Assembly: GCF_000002075.1 (NCBI RefSeq)
Contig: NW_004797424.1
Coordinates: 242,955-306,954, forward strand
Source: Aplysia californica
Lineage: Eukaryota; Mollusca; Gastropoda; Aplysiida; Aplysiidae
Length of the DNA: 64,000 nucleotides
Reading direction: 5' to 3'
A model generated the notes under the pieces. The model was not told the origin of the DNA, ran no database searches, and saw nothing but the letters and a program-made list of their open reading frames with translations. This document shows positions 22,472-54,381 of the stretch, one piece after another. Every line of letters starts with the position of its first letter. Position 1 is the first letter of the stretch. The translations under genes and the position numbers were made by a program.

Positions 22472-25400
22472 TCATATTCGGAGCAGCTTCAGTACGTCCT
22501 CTTTACACGCCACCAGCCCGTGGAACTCTCCTCGTTTGACGATCAGAGAAATCCACACGCAGAAGCCAATGCCGATGGCCATGCTCAGTTTGGCCGTACC
22601 CATGGAGATGGCGGCCATGATGCCGCTGTTGTCCCAGGTGAGGTCGGTGTAGGAGTTGACGGTGTACAGGATCAGGGACAGCAGGAACACCACCAGCTGA
22701 TGGACAGAGACGAATACTTTTAGGTGGAGTTGTTTTTTCAGTTTCAGTAAGAGTTTTACAGCACTTGCAACACAATAAGGTCATATAAGTGCTGAAGATT
22801 TGAGGCGTTACAAGAGAGTTTAGTTTTTCAAAAGTTTTAGTGAAGGTTTTACGGCGCTCGCAGCTGCATAAGGTCATATTATATGAGCGCCAGAAGATTA
22901 AAGGTGTTACAAGAGAGTAACAAACATAAAAAAGAAGGAGGGGAGATAAGGACGACAGACGTTTGATAGGAAAGAAGAAGCAAACCACACCAGAGCACTC
23001 GCCAACCACCCACAATTTTAGGTCAGTTTTTTAAATAGTTTTAGCAAGAGTCTTACGGAACTTGCAACACAATACGGTCATATAAGTGCTGAAGATTAGA
23101 GGAGTTACAAGAGAGTTGGCTCCCACTATGAGTAATAATAGTAATAGTTTGTCCACAATATAATGATGACAAACTTAAACATGAGGAGAGGAAGAGAAGG
23201 TATAGACCTTGCTCGCTACTGCAGGTGATAAAGAGAGTAAAGTAGTACCATTTTACTTGCAGAAAGGATTTCCCTGACCTAACATTATGACTGGGAGAAC
23301 TGACATTTTAAAGCACCATAAGATTTATTAGAATTATACAGTCATTGTTAGGCTATGGAATCTATTTTAAAAAATAATTTATGAAGACATTTATGTTAAC
23401 TCTATCCGTACATAGTGTTTTACTATCATATCTATACGACATGGGGAAATCTGTGCTACCATTTTCCAAAGAGGAAATTTACTTGCTAATCCAATCTGTC
23501 CGCTTTGCATATGTTTTTTCGGAAATTACTAAAAGCTTCAAAGAGATCTTTGTACTAGAAGTATTCTAAAATGTGAAGAATACAAGCCCGGGGGTACAAA
23601 TTGACCCCATGGCGTACAGATAGAGTTAAAGCACCATTAGAATTTTAAGGTTTGTCATTATTACACAATAAAATCTCTTTAAAAAATATATTCTTGCAGA
23701 CATTCATGTTATTTTTTAAGACAACTGATAAGTTTCTCAAACCAACCTGGAAGAATTTCTCTTCCCTCAGACACTGACTGACGCCCTTGTCTAGAACCAC
23801 AAGGCACTCTTGCAGGTTTTCTCTCTCAACTCTGCTCAGCATCGACTTTTTCTCCACGGGTGGTCTGTCTGTAGGAGGAAAAATTAAAGGGTTTGGGTTT
23901 CAAAAATTGTCCTGAGAGCCATATTGTAGAAAAGAACATTATAAAATAAGTCAGTTCATGTGAATTTTAAGAGCAGAAAATATCCAGGATATAATGGATT
24001 ATTCCTCTTTGGTCTATATGGTAGATGATAAACAGTCCTACAATACCCCAGTAAGGGCTGCACACTCACTAAATGTGAAGATACATAAATAGCATAAACA
24101 CTCATGCTAATAGTAATAGGAGCATGAGCAACATTGATGCTGTGTGTATCATTTCTACTTTCTTTCCTTCTTCACTAGTAACACTACACAAATTGCCACA
24201 CCTTCAAATCTTCCTCCCCTCCCCCCTCCACCCTTTGTCTAGATAAAGCACAATTTAACCCCCTCACTCTCTCCATCCCCCCCCCCACCACAACAAAACC
24301 ACAATCCCCCCCCCCTTCCTCCCCCCAACCCCCCACATAATCATATCATTAGAGTCTGTAGAAAGCTTACCCCCACCCCGAATTACAAACCTACAGCCAA
24401 TTCTAAACAATCTGTGAACATTTGCGACCGACTCACCCCCATGTTTGCCGACAGTGAGATGAGCGACCACCGGCTCGTGGTCCGAGTAGTTGACGTTGTG
24501 GCCAGGAATCTTGCCCAGACCTCCCAGCTGGCAATCTCTCACCTCCACGGAGAAGTCTGAGGGCCGCGGGAATAAGACAGCCTGAGTTACCATTATCATC
24601 ATCGTCATCATCATCATTGCCATCATCATCATTGCCATCATCATCATCATCATCATCATTGTCATTGCCATAATCATCATTATCATCGCCATTGCCATCA
24701 TCATCATCATCGTCATTGCCATCATCATCATAATCATTGCCATCATCATCATCATCATCATGTCATTGCCATCACCATCATATTATCATCATCGTCGTTG
24801 CCATTATCATAATCATCAATGCCTCTCTCACTCTTGATCAATGTACAGGCCACATTCCACATTTCACTATCCCAGTCTAGCATCTTGATGTTATTCCATT
24901 TCCTTCCATTTTTCTCTCCATTATTCTCAGTGACTTTTCCCCCTGATAACTTACCCCGGGGATGTCAATCATCCATGGTGCAAACATTCCATGACACTAT
25001 GGACTGAAAATGGACAAACGTAAAATGGAGATAATGACCTACCGAAAAAAAATTCCAAGCAGCGATAAAGCCATTCCTTACTTTTGTTCTTAGATGCAAT
25101 CTTCCTCTAACCAAAAAAGTCATGAAGAATAGCTCTGTCTTTGCTTAGGTTTCTTTTTTTTTTGTCAGCAGTTTATCATCCCTGCGTTACATGTGCCACT
25201 TTTTATGGAACAGCCCAACAAAAGAAATGTGGAGACTAGTGGGCAGAATATTGTCATTGTCGTTAACGATCCAGAAAGCAGAGGGTAGAAAAGACTAATC
25301 CAGAAACCGGAGGGTAGAAAAGACTAATCCAGAAACCGGAGGGTAGAAAAGACTAATCCAGAAACCGGAGGGTAGAAAAGACTAATCCAGAAACCGGAGG

Positions 25401-28400
25401 GTAGAAAAGACTAATCCAGAAACCGGAGAGTACAAAAGACTAATCCAGAAAGTGTAGAAAGAAATATCCAGAAACCAGGTTGTAGAAAAGACTACTCCAT
25501 AAAGTGTAGAAAGACTAATCCAGAAACCAGATTGTAGAAAAGACTAATCCAGAAACCAGATTGTAGAAAAGACTAATCCAGAAACTAGAGAGAGTAGAAA
25601 AGACTAATCCAGAAAGTGTAGAAAAGACTCACTGCTTTTACAGCTGTACATAACGTAGTCGATACGATCTCCCAGAGGCCTTTCCTTCGCCAGACTCGCT
25701 GGGGTGTAGCAGTTGCCAGCGACATCACAGGTCCCGATGTCCTCGTTTTCCACGCAGTTTTTCTGGGGAAATGTCACACTTTAGATATCAGCAAATTGAA
25801 CTGAAAAGTTCATACTATATCAATACCTCAGTGACCACCTGCGTAATCACTGAGTCAGCCACAGTACGTGAAATAGTGAGGGAAAGTTCTCAGCCAAAAG
25901 TATCATCTTGTGTGTGTAGCATGGGAGAAGTTTAGCTTAGTTTTAGTAAGAGTTTTACGGCACTTGCAACACAATAAGGTCATATAATTGCCATAGATTA
26001 GGGGTGTTACAAGAGAGTAACAGATACAAATAAGGAGGGAAGATAAGGATGATAGATGTTTGATAGGAAAGAAGGAGCAGACAACACCAGAGCACCCACC
26101 AACCACCCACAAAGGAGAAGTAGAATCAGATCAATCAATAAAAGAATACAGTATCATCATCATTTTCTTAGCACTGATGCCACCAAAAAACTAGTGTTTG
26201 CCTTCATTTTGTCATGCATCGATTATTGCAATTCACTGTTTGCTGGCCTACCCGAAGAAAAAATTGCAAAACTCCAACGCATTCAAAACAATGCTGCCAG
26301 GCTTGCATTAAAGCAATCAAAACGCCATCATGTGACTCCCCTACTTAAAGAGCTCCATTGGCTTCCACTGAAAGCAAGAATTGAATTTAAGTTAGCCCTA
26401 CTATGCTTCAAAGGTCAAACTAACCAGTCTCCCACATACATTCAAGAACTCATTGTACCATACACACCATCACGTGAACTAAGATCCAGTGGCTCTAGAC
26501 TAATTTCAACACCTTGTGTGTCACTGAAGAAATATGGTTAGAGAGCTTTTTCTTTTTCTGGGTCAACAGTTTGGAACACTCTCCCTCATGATTTGAGGAG
26601 CGAAATAAAACTTGATACCTTTAAAAGGGGACTCAAAACACATCTATTAAAAAAATATTTTAATTAATGGACAGTACCTTTGCCTTTTTGTATGAGCATT
26701 ATTTATTGTCTGAAAGAATGTTGCTGTCAAAAAGTGTGCACATGATGAATTTGTATGGTGTTAGTATGAATGCGTTTTTAATCTTCTATGTACGCCTTGG
26801 GCCCATGCTGTGGGGAAAGGCGGGATACAAATGCTCTTATTATTATTATCATCATCAAAGACCAAACAAATCCCTTTTTCTTGTTTTGTTTTTCTTGAAG
26901 CTTAACAATCTGCACCATGTTGGCACATTTTTTCTTAACTTACAAATATTGCCACCAAAATCAGGACATGGGACACCAAAAAAACCCAAAACAACATTAA
27001 ATAAAAAGCCCCAAAACAACACAGTATCAGCAAGGGTTTGAGCCAGCCGCATCACTGCAACCCTTAGCTAGTTGTGTGCTCTTTTTTCATTCTTCTTTTT
27101 CCTCTCCTTCTTTTCAACTTTGTCTGCTTCTTTCTGCTTCTTCTCTCAATCTTCTCTTTTTCTTCTTCCTCTTATTTCCTCTACTAGTCCTCAAGGACAG
27201 TCCTAGGTGGATTCTTGAACCCAATGAACAACTAATACTTTCCAACTGTGGTATGGTATTTCTTGTCTTTCAGATAACCCTGGACCATTTCCAAGGGTAC
27301 TTTTATTTATTTATACCAACCCGCTTCCTTGATTTTTTCAGATACATATGGTCGCCTCTAAGCACAAAGGGGCTAGACGGGAAAATGCTGTTTTGAGAAA
27401 ATCGAAGATAAAGATTTTGCCCCTTGTTCAGTTTCTTTAAAAGACAAGGAGAGCTTTCTCTATAACCAAACATATACACACCAATGAAACCACTTCTCCT
27501 TATAGGCAGGGCAATGCCCACTTTTGGTGTGGGTCAAGATTTCTGGAAACAACCAAAATCAAGGTTAGCCCCCTTGTCCTTAAAAGTGACCATATGATTT
27601 TACAGTTCTGCCCACACAGCCGTGGAGAGTTGGGTCAATTTTGATTGGTCCTACAGCATCAATGTCTCAGTTTATTTTTCTCCTCCTCCCTTCTTCTGTG
27701 CTCAAACCAATTTAGACGACCAAGCAGTGCGTGAACTGTTGTGAATGCAACCAACTGGTGGTGTTTCACACACTCGTATGACATGACCGTATGCAGTTGT
27801 GAGTGCTGAACAAATCTTACTTAACCCTATCCGTACGTTGTGTTTTACTATCGTATCCATACAGCGTGGGGAACCCTGTGCCACCACTTTCCCAAGAGGA
27901 AATTTACTCGTTAATCCGTCTGTCAAAATAATTTTAGGAGGAATACTGAAAGTCTCAAAGAGATCTTCACACTAGAAGTATTCTAAAATGTAAAAAATCC
28001 ACAATCCCTGGGGTACAAAATGACCCAAAGCAAACGGATAGAGGGTTAACTACGAAAACCAAAAGGGTAAGCTAAGGGTTGAGACTTTGAAATGACCTCT
28101 TCACATCTAGTAGGGAGCTAAATAACCTCCCCCCCTTTCCCTTACTCAAGTACCTCCCCCCTTACTCTCCCCAACAGCACCCACCTTCTCCAGCCAGGTG
28201 TCCTTGAGGGAACCGTTCTGCGTGATGACCTTGTAGCCAAGGCCGTGGGCTGGAGTATTGAGGTCGCCGGCGAGAATGATGAGGTCACAGTCGACAGAGG
28301 TGTAGCCGATGAACTGGCTGAGCTCCAGGGCCTGAGACAAGCGGTGCGCTCGGTACTCGTCCTCTAGGGGGTTGTACTCCGCATGGAACTGTGCAGTTTT

Positions 28401-31400
28401 GGTAAGAAGTTTTTCGTTAGTTGTAGTAGAGATATTACGGCACTTGTTTTGTTAGTTTTAGTAAGGTGGGTGCTTGTCTTATAGATAAGATAAGAGAAGG
28501 GTAAGTCAGACGTTGCTGTGTTAGCAAGATGGTTTTGAGTTAGTTTTAGTAAGGTTTTGAAAGATGTTTTTGGTTAGTTTTAGTAAGGTTTTGGTTAGAC
28601 GTTTTTTGTTAGTTTTAGTAAGGTTTTTGTTTTAGCAAGGTTTTTGTTCTAGTAAGGTTTTACGGCACTTGTTTTGTTAGTTTTACTAAGGTTTTTGTTT
28701 TAGTAAGTGTTTTACGGCACTTGCAACACACATAGGTCAAGGTCATATAGGAGCAGAAGATTAGAGGTGTTACAAGGGAGTAACAAACACAAAAAAGAAG
28801 GAGGGGAGATAGAGACGATAGATTTTTTATAGGAAAGAAGCAGTAAACCACACCAGAGCACCCGCCAACCGTCCATTCACTGTGATGGGTACAGAACTGA
28901 AAAACCCCATCAAGACAGGCAAACGTTAACTCAAAAAGACTGATTATTTTATCATGTTTTTATCCTGTTAGATTTCTGGCCTTGACCAGATGACAAGGAC
29001 ATGTGGTTACTTGAGGGAGGCATTGCGCTACCAAGAGCAAAATGCTTGCAGCTAACAACAACAACAACATCCTGTTAGATTTAATACCCCTTTCACCACA
29101 ATCAGGTTGAAGATCTTTTCCAGTGTCCGTCTCAAATAAATTTAGGAACAAGTCAAGAGAAAGGAGAGAGAGATTTCAACTCCCTAAACACCCAAAGTTC
29201 AAAACTGTTCTAGATAGGATTCAAACCAGGGTCATACACACACAGTCCAAAAATGATAACCTCTTTTTAAGATTTCATGAGAATACAGACAGTGGTGAAA
29301 CTGGACTTGAATAGATGATCTCCACAGAGTAAATGCAACTTACATGAGAGCAATACAAATTGATATCAATTCCATTTTTGTGTATCCTGCACAGTCCAAC
29401 TCCTTTCCCCCCGAACCAGTCGCCGTGAAAGATTTTATGGGCGTGTCCATTCAGGTGGTACCGATGATAGAATGTCTCAGTGATGGCGTGCTTTGAGAAA
29501 ACACATAAACCACTGCCAATGGCTCCGCTGGTAAGAAAAGAAGAACATTAAACTGATAAGATAATGCAAAAGCAAATAGGATTTATCGCTATTGTAATGA
29601 ATCAGTCATTATTTCTATGTGCAAGTACCATAAGCATACATATTATAAATATTAAATAACTGGCCAACTGAGCATTTCATTTTCACAATATTTTCACTTT
29701 TCGTTATCACACCAACAAGCACATAAACAGAATCAACCCCATGTGGGAACCCCATTGCAGACACTGTGATTACCACGAGGAGACCGTTGAACATCTTCTC
29801 CTTCACTGCCCAAACCTGGCAGTTCTTCGACGCAGGTTCCTTCACACACCTACAGACTTACAAAGCCTGCTCTACTCTGGCGTTGACCAGATGACAAGGA
29901 CAAGTAGTTACTTAAGGGAGGCATTGCGCTGCCAAGAGCAATATGCTCGCAGCTAAAGGGATTTGAAAACAACAGCAACATCACTTTTCGTTTTCAGAAA
30001 GAACCGTTAGTATTATTTATTTATATTTGCTAATATTATACTTTCCACTCACAGCAAAACACATTTATAACAGTCATTTTCCAAAAATTGACATAAGCGA
30101 AATAGTATTTTTATTAACCTCTGATCACCAGCTTTTGTTCAATCTTGTACATAGCCACACACTTTACCCCATGACACAGGGTGTTTCACTTGTCATAATC
30201 CACTAAAATACAGACCCTCGACCCTCACAACATTGTGAAAGAGACAATCAAGAAAAGAAGCGCAAAGCCAAATAGAAGGATGACAAGTACTTGTCATAAG
30301 GTTTAGTCACCGAAGGATGACAAGTACTTGTCGTAAGGTGTAGTCACCGAAGATCCAGGCAGAAAACAACAAAGATTAAATAGGGGAAAAAAAACTGTTG
30401 CAGAGATATGACATGTATCAGCCTCCTAATCTGAGTCAACAAAATGGTGATTAGGACTTGAAAGAGGAACAAAGAAACTTTAACATCCATATCTGATATA
30501 CCTTTGAAAATTATTGTGACAAGATGAGAACATCGCAGTGAAATCAAGTAACAACCATATTGCAATATGATGACTGACTATGTATCATATCAATGTACTT
30601 GTAATAATGTTGAAAAAAAAACACGTTTCTACTTAAATCCATACTTTGATCAAATGCTTAGCATTCTCATCAAATCTGTGACTGACCTGTAAAAATAGTG
30701 TGAAAATGGCAGAGTATGTTTCATCTTTTCACGCAGTATGTGGAAATCTGACTTCACCCAAATCTGAAAAAGAAAGAGAGAAAAAGTGTTAAATAAATTT
30801 TAAAAAATGAATGTCGAATGTATAAATCACATTCTAAAACTTGGCTTGGTTTACAATATAATATGTTTTTTTATACTGTATTTGGGGCTATTTGGGCAAT
30901 GATCATTTTTTTAAAAAAAAGCTTTTTCAACATGAAACAAAGTATCGTACTGCAGATGACCAACAGTCATTCAAGATTAGTTTTCTTGTCCAAACATAGA
31001 TTGAAATGAAACTGATCATAAGCAGTTGAATTTTCTTAAACATCTCTGAAATATTGAAAGACTGTCACGGCACTGCATGTAGGATACAAACCTGGCATTA
31101 TCTGTCTGCACACATATTATATTTTTAAAAGCAAAATTTCCATGACTGAAACAGCACACCCAGTCAGAAATTTTTTATAAAACACAACCATGTTCAAATT
31201 CACATCAATATGCCATTCAAATTCACAATTGGTAATTATAATTTGACAACTTACCTCTTGCAGAAAAACGACATCAAAGTCTCCATTCTTCAAATAATCA
31301 CCAATGGCATTTATACGCTCAGGACGGTTTTTGCATATAACAGGAAATGGCAATCCCCTGAAAAGACACAGTAGTCAATTTTGCTATATCTTTAAATAAC

Positions 31401-31849
31401 CATCCACTAGTCCATTTTGCTATATCTTTTAATAACCATCCACTTTCTCATTAAAAAAAAAAAGATTGACACTGAATGCCAATCACACAACACGTGATGA
31501 CCTGACCATCAATGATTTATTTATAGAGGCACCAGCCATCCATGTCCAGGTGCTGTTTTAGCCTCTTTTTCCTGTATGCGGATTAATAATATCTTTTTGC
31601 CAATTTATTGGTTCCGCTTCTATGTACCCCATATCTATGGTTCTCAATCTGGAAATCGTCTATAATTCGCTGTAATTGCCCCCCGTCCCCTCCCCCTACC
31701 ATTTCTCATCATCCCCCCCCCCCCCCCCCCCCCCCCCCGTTATAGTGTCATCATATTTATATTAGCGTCTATTTTTATCGATAACACGATTATGAATTAA
31801 GGGCAGTATTAATGATAATTAAGAAAAAAAACCACCATCAATTAAATAA

Positions 31850-31897
<48 letters not shown>

Positions 31898-33765
31898 GTT
31901 AATGATTGTCATAATACAAATATTGATAATGAGAAGAAGAAGAAGAAGAAGAAGAAGAAGAAGAAGAAGAAGAAGAAGAAGAAGAAGAAGAAGAAGAAGA
32001 AGAGGAGGAGGAGGAGGAGGAGGAGGAGGAGGAGGAGGAGGAGGAGGAGGAACACAGTCAAAACATCAATATCAAAAACAATAATACCTGCAATAGAATT
32101 GATTTGAGTAAAATAATGAAATAATATCAAAATAATAAATGGAGTAATATTATTATAAATCAAAATTTCTAAAAGGACACTACTTGGAATCCGCCGATTG
32201 TATGGGATCAGATACCTTGTATGAATACGTTAAATTAGATAATTCAACCCATACAATTTGAGTTATATCTTCAGATCACCATCCTTTTTTTTCAAGAGGA
32301 AAGCAGCTGTCTATTTATATATATTATATTATTGCCTGTTTCTGTTTGTTTGCCTTTGTGGCATGTGCTTGCAAGATTGTAAAGCCTTGCTTGATCAACA
32401 TTTTAAATATTGTTCTATTTATGTTTACCGCTTAAAGCATGCAAAAAAGTTACTGCGACAATGCTTTCCTTTACACTTGTACGACCGCCTGCCTCTCTCT
32501 CCATCCATCTCCGCTATTAGACATTCTCTTACTATGATTTAAGTGTTGGTATTTTTCCAGTTAAAGCATTAATATATACTTTCGATGCCCTTTCGAAAGT
32601 TATAATTGCGCTAAAGAAACAACACACCATAAATGCCGTAATTTTGGACACTTGTTTAATCAAGCACACGGCGTGATGCTCTCTCACCCTCTCACTTCTG
32701 CACTACCCATTGTCTGCCCTGGGCCTTTATCTCGCGGTGACCAACTTCCGATAAGGCGGCCTTGTTCTCTGACCGTCTAGATATGATGTCATCTCAACAA
32801 TTGACAATGAAATCGGAAATGACTAGATCTAGATCTAGATCTAGATTAGATCTAGAATCTAGATCTAGTCAAAATTAGTGGACTAGATCTAGATATCTAG
32901 ATCTATTTAGTCTAGATCTAGATCTATTAAATTAGCCTGATTCGCCTCAGGCTCAGGGACAGGATCTGGCAGTGCAAATAAATTCACCCACTAGGATGTT
33001 AGATAATATAAGAAAGTGGCTATTCTCACCCGCCCGGAAGTTCTCGCAAGATCAACTCCTCCCCTCTTCTTTCTCTCTCTGTCTCTTTCTGAATACTGTC
33101 TATCGGTGTGGACGATCAAATTGACCAAAACAAAGTTAAAAAATGATGTTAAAACACAAAAGTAAATTAATTTGGTTGTCTACAAAGATGCTACGGCTAT
33201 TTAACTTTTCGAATCGAGCCGAACTATGCGGGTCGCCATGCCATTTTGTTTTGCCCGGAAATTCTCGCGCTACTCCTCTCTCTCTTTCTCTCTCTCTCTC
33301 TCCACTGCCCACAGACAAAATTGTACGCTTTTAGTAGGCTACAGTTGAAATGGAACGTTTGTTCACGGCACAGAATTCTACAATTTTTCCTCACAGTGTA
33401 GAATTCTATGGTTTAGGGTGAACGCAAAATTTGGTGAACGCGCACCGGGTGAGAATAGCCACAAGACTCGCCTGCACTATTCTCACTCCGATCTAGATAT
33501 CTAGATATCTAGATCTAGATATCTAGATCTACATCTAGATATCTAGATCTAGATCTAGATCTAGACTAGATTCTAGATTGAGAACTTTAACTTATCATAA
33601 TAATAATTTTAGTAAAATACTTTCTTCTAGATTCTATATCTAGATTTAGATCTAGATCTAGAGATCTAGATCTAGATTCTAGACAGAGATATCGCATTAG
33701 CAACATTCAGTGCGAAGCAATACTAACCAACAATTCAATGTGAATATCTTTAACTCAGTTGTCAT
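22472..33765 (-). CDS. SMPD2: Neutral sphingomyelinase (SMPD2 type), complete, nine exons
   Basis: Hydrolyses sphingomyelin to ceramide and phosphocholine at membranes, Mg-dependent in the family. Coding exons (transcription order): 33765-33728, 31357-31255, 30763-30687, 29527-29344, 28388-28185, 25762-25633, 24556-24437, 23868-23747, 22696-22472. All borders are GT-AG and all phases match, giving 400 residues (human SMPD2, from memory, about 423). The start is MTTELKIFTLNCW, joining GLPF across the first intron. Catalytic DNase I-fold signs: E47 in FLQE, HGDWFGGKGVG (107-117), GDLN (175-178), RIDYVMY (235-241) and SDHE (270-273) with H272 as expected catalytic base. Two hydrophobic segments near 327-343 and 355-385 fit the C-terminal membrane anchor. 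The 5' end faces the DCAF6-like gene. The 2.4 kb first intron is rich in simple repeats. Confidence 0.95.
22733..23116 (-). repeat. Common short repeat: one full copy between two partial copies
   Basis: On the minus strand a full copy spans 23011-22825 (GGGTGGTTGGCGAGTGCTCTGGTGTGG to the tail GCGAGCGCCGTAAAACCTTC). Tail-only copies flank it at 22733-22812 and 23022-23116. All lie in the last sphingomyelinase intron. Confidence 0.8.
23396..23629 (+). mobile_element. TTAA-bounded MITE, CCCTATCCGTACG family, copy 1
   Basis: TTAA at both ends (23396-23399, 23626-23629). Left end CTCTATCCGTACATAGTG, right end GGCGTACAGATAGAG. The interior (AAAGAGATCTTTGTACTAGAAGTATTCTAAAATG) matches 27821 and 60433. 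Non-coding; piggyBac-like by target site. Confidence 0.82.
24594..24830. repeat. ATC trinucleotide array
   Basis: ATC units mixed with GCC and GTC variants over about 235 bp. On the sphingomyelinase strand it lies about 38 bp before the acceptor of the exon starting at 24556. The methionine-rich minus frame is an artefact. Confidence 0.92.
25269..25630 (-). repeat. 29-bp minisatellite abutting a splice donor
   Basis: About 12 copies of a 29-bp unit (plus strand ACTAATCCAGAAACCGGAGG plus GTAGAAAAG) with length variants. On the minus strand it starts within a few bases of the GTGAGT donor (25632-25627). Its units carry TTAGTCTTTTC, resembling the donor context GTGAGTCTTTTC. Confidence 0.93.
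25928..26112 (-). repeat. Common short repeat, well-preserved copy
   Basis: On the minus strand: GGGTGGTTGGTGGGTGCTCTGG, TTGCTCCTTCTTTCC, CTATCATCCTTATCTTCCCT, GTTACTCTCTTGTAACACCC, then GACCTTATTGTGTTGCAAGTGCCGTAAAACTC. About 185 bp, no ORF, no clear tRNA boxes; either a SINE of unknown head type or a LINE 3' end. Confidence 0.8.
26113..26862 (+). mobile_element. LINE 3' fragment with reverse transcriptase C-terminus
   Basis: Open from about 26116 to a stop at 26539, with CIDYCNSLFAGLPEEKIAKL, QRIQNNAARLAL, HHVTPLLKELHWLPLKARIE and LALLCFKGQ. This is the typical thumb and C-terminal region of CR1/L2-like non-LTR retrotransposons. Further decayed coding follows (TVWNTLPHDLRSEIKLDTFK). The 3' end GGCGGGATACAAATGCTCTT runs into TTATTATTATCATCATC. 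The 5' part is missing. It sits in a sphingomyelinase intron against that gene's strand. Confidence 0.88.
27349..27592 (+). mobile_element. MITE family A (TGGTCGC ends), copy 4
   Basis: TGGTCGCCTCTAAG and CTTAAAAGTGACCA ends, 244 bp apart, flanked by TA on both sides. In sphingomyelinase intron 5. Confidence 0.82.
27821..28049 (+). mobile_element. TTAA-bounded MITE, CCCTATCCGTACG family, copy 2
   Basis: TTAA at 27821-27824 and 28046-28049. Left end CCCTATCCGTACG, right end AAACGGATAGAGG. The interior matches the copies at 23396 and 60433. Confidence 0.85.
28405..28875 (-). repeat. Common short repeat with expanded tail units
   Basis: 28875-28672 is one copy on the minus strand (CCGTCCATT-proximal head, GTGTTGCAAGTGCCGTAAAAC tail). 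From 28680 down to 28405 the tail motif ACTAAAACTAACAAAA is repeated irregularly up to the donor side of the exon ending at 28388. Confidence 0.65.
28975..29075 (+). mobile_element. LINE 3' tail fragment, copy 1
   Basis: GACCAGATGACAAGGAC and GAGGCATTGCGCTACCAAGA, ending in AACAACAACAAC. It parallels the end of the longer fragment at 29715-29985. Confidence 0.65.
29715..29985 (+). mobile_element. LINE 3' fragment with zinc-binding C-terminus
   Basis: Open frame with CRHCDYHEETVEHLLLHCPN, matching the Cys/His motif found at the end of several non-LTR retrotransposon ORFs, then SSYLREALRCQEQYARS and a stop, ending in an AACAGCAAC tail. Unrelated in sequence to the LINE at 26113. Confidence 0.78.
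31500..31572 (+). repeat. 70-bp dispersed repeat, copy 1
   Basis: TGACCATCAATGATTTAT, TATAGAGGCACCAGCCATCC and CCAGGTGCTGTTT also occur at 49116-49183 in the DCAF6-like gene. Confidence 0.7.
31711..31738. repeat. Poly-C run
   Basis: About 27 consecutive C. Length is likely to be unreliable in any assembly. Confidence 0.9.
31846..31893. repeat. AAAT tetranucleotide microsatellite
   Basis: About 12 AAAT units. Confidence 0.93.
31932..32051. repeat. GAA array passing into GAG array
   Basis: About 24 GAA units then about 16 GAG units; pure purine on the plus strand. The arginine/glycine frame across it is not a gene. Confidence 0.95.
32823..32935. repeat. AGATCT hexamer array, first cluster
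   Basis: Tandem and broken copies of the self-complementary hexamer AGATCT/CTAGAT. Further clusters lie at 33489-33683 and 34624-34642. Confidence 0.9.
33016..33462. mobile_element. 447-bp element with perfect 17-bp terminal inverted repeats
   Basis: GTGGCTATTCTCACCCG at 33016-33032 and its exact reverse complement at 33446-33462. The inside has no coding and holds an internal duplication around GCCCGGAA(G/A)TTCTCGC (33030s and 33250s). It lies in sphingomyelinase intron 1, between AGATCT clusters. Confidence 0.65.
33489..33683. repeat. AGATCT hexamer array, second cluster
   Basis: Runs of AGATCT/AGATAT units at 33489-33575 and 33640-33683, ending only about 45 bp from the end of the first sphingomyelinase coding exon. 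Confidence 0.9.
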
Positions 33766-34255
33766 CGTTGCAGACAATACAACAATCAGCTAGATATATG
33801 ATGCTTCTCTCGTTGGGCTGACCGGTTTGTTGACATTTGTTGTGAAGATTTGTTTAGACCAAGCACCGGAAGTTTACATGATGTCAAAGGATCTAGGGAT
33901 CAATCATTTATAAATTTTGTAAATTAATGTCATAAAAAGTTTTGGTCCATTTATTTGAAAGAGTGTTCCAAAAAATATGGTGAAGTGTTTTTAAAGACGT
34001 GAATTTCAATTTTAAATCCCCACATGATGAGCACAGAATTAACAAGTAATATAAATGACAAACTTGTCTTAGAAGAGCGGCCCTTTGCCAGGGAGGCAAC
34101 CACTCTGCAATAATAATTTCATCGAATTTATTGTACTAGCCTCCCTTTGAAAACAATGGCTGAAGTCTGGAGAATGTTTACCTTTTTCATGTAGTGCAGT
34201 TATGACCGTCTAGTTCTCTCGAATTGAATGTATTTTTTTCTTCAGTGCTGGTAAA
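33766..34255. promoter_or_regulatory. Shared head-to-head promoter region
   Basis: The sphingomyelinase ATG (33765, minus) and the DCAF6-like ATG (34256, plus) are 490 bp apart with divergent transcription, so both 5' ends must start in or near this interval unless there are remote 5' exons. I see no convincing TATA box. A TTTTTTTCTTCAG just before the DCAF6-like ATG could be a splice acceptor for an upstream non-coding exon. Confidence 0.55.

Positions 34256-54381
<20,126 letters not shown>

Noticed and set aside
25269-25630. CRISPR-like array
   Set aside because: Units are contiguous with no unique spacers and lie in a eukaryotic intron.
26056-26541. 161-codon open frame in a sphingomyelinase intron
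   Set aside because: The residues are the reverse transcriptase C-terminus of a LINE and the frame begins inside an unrelated short repeat; not a host gene.
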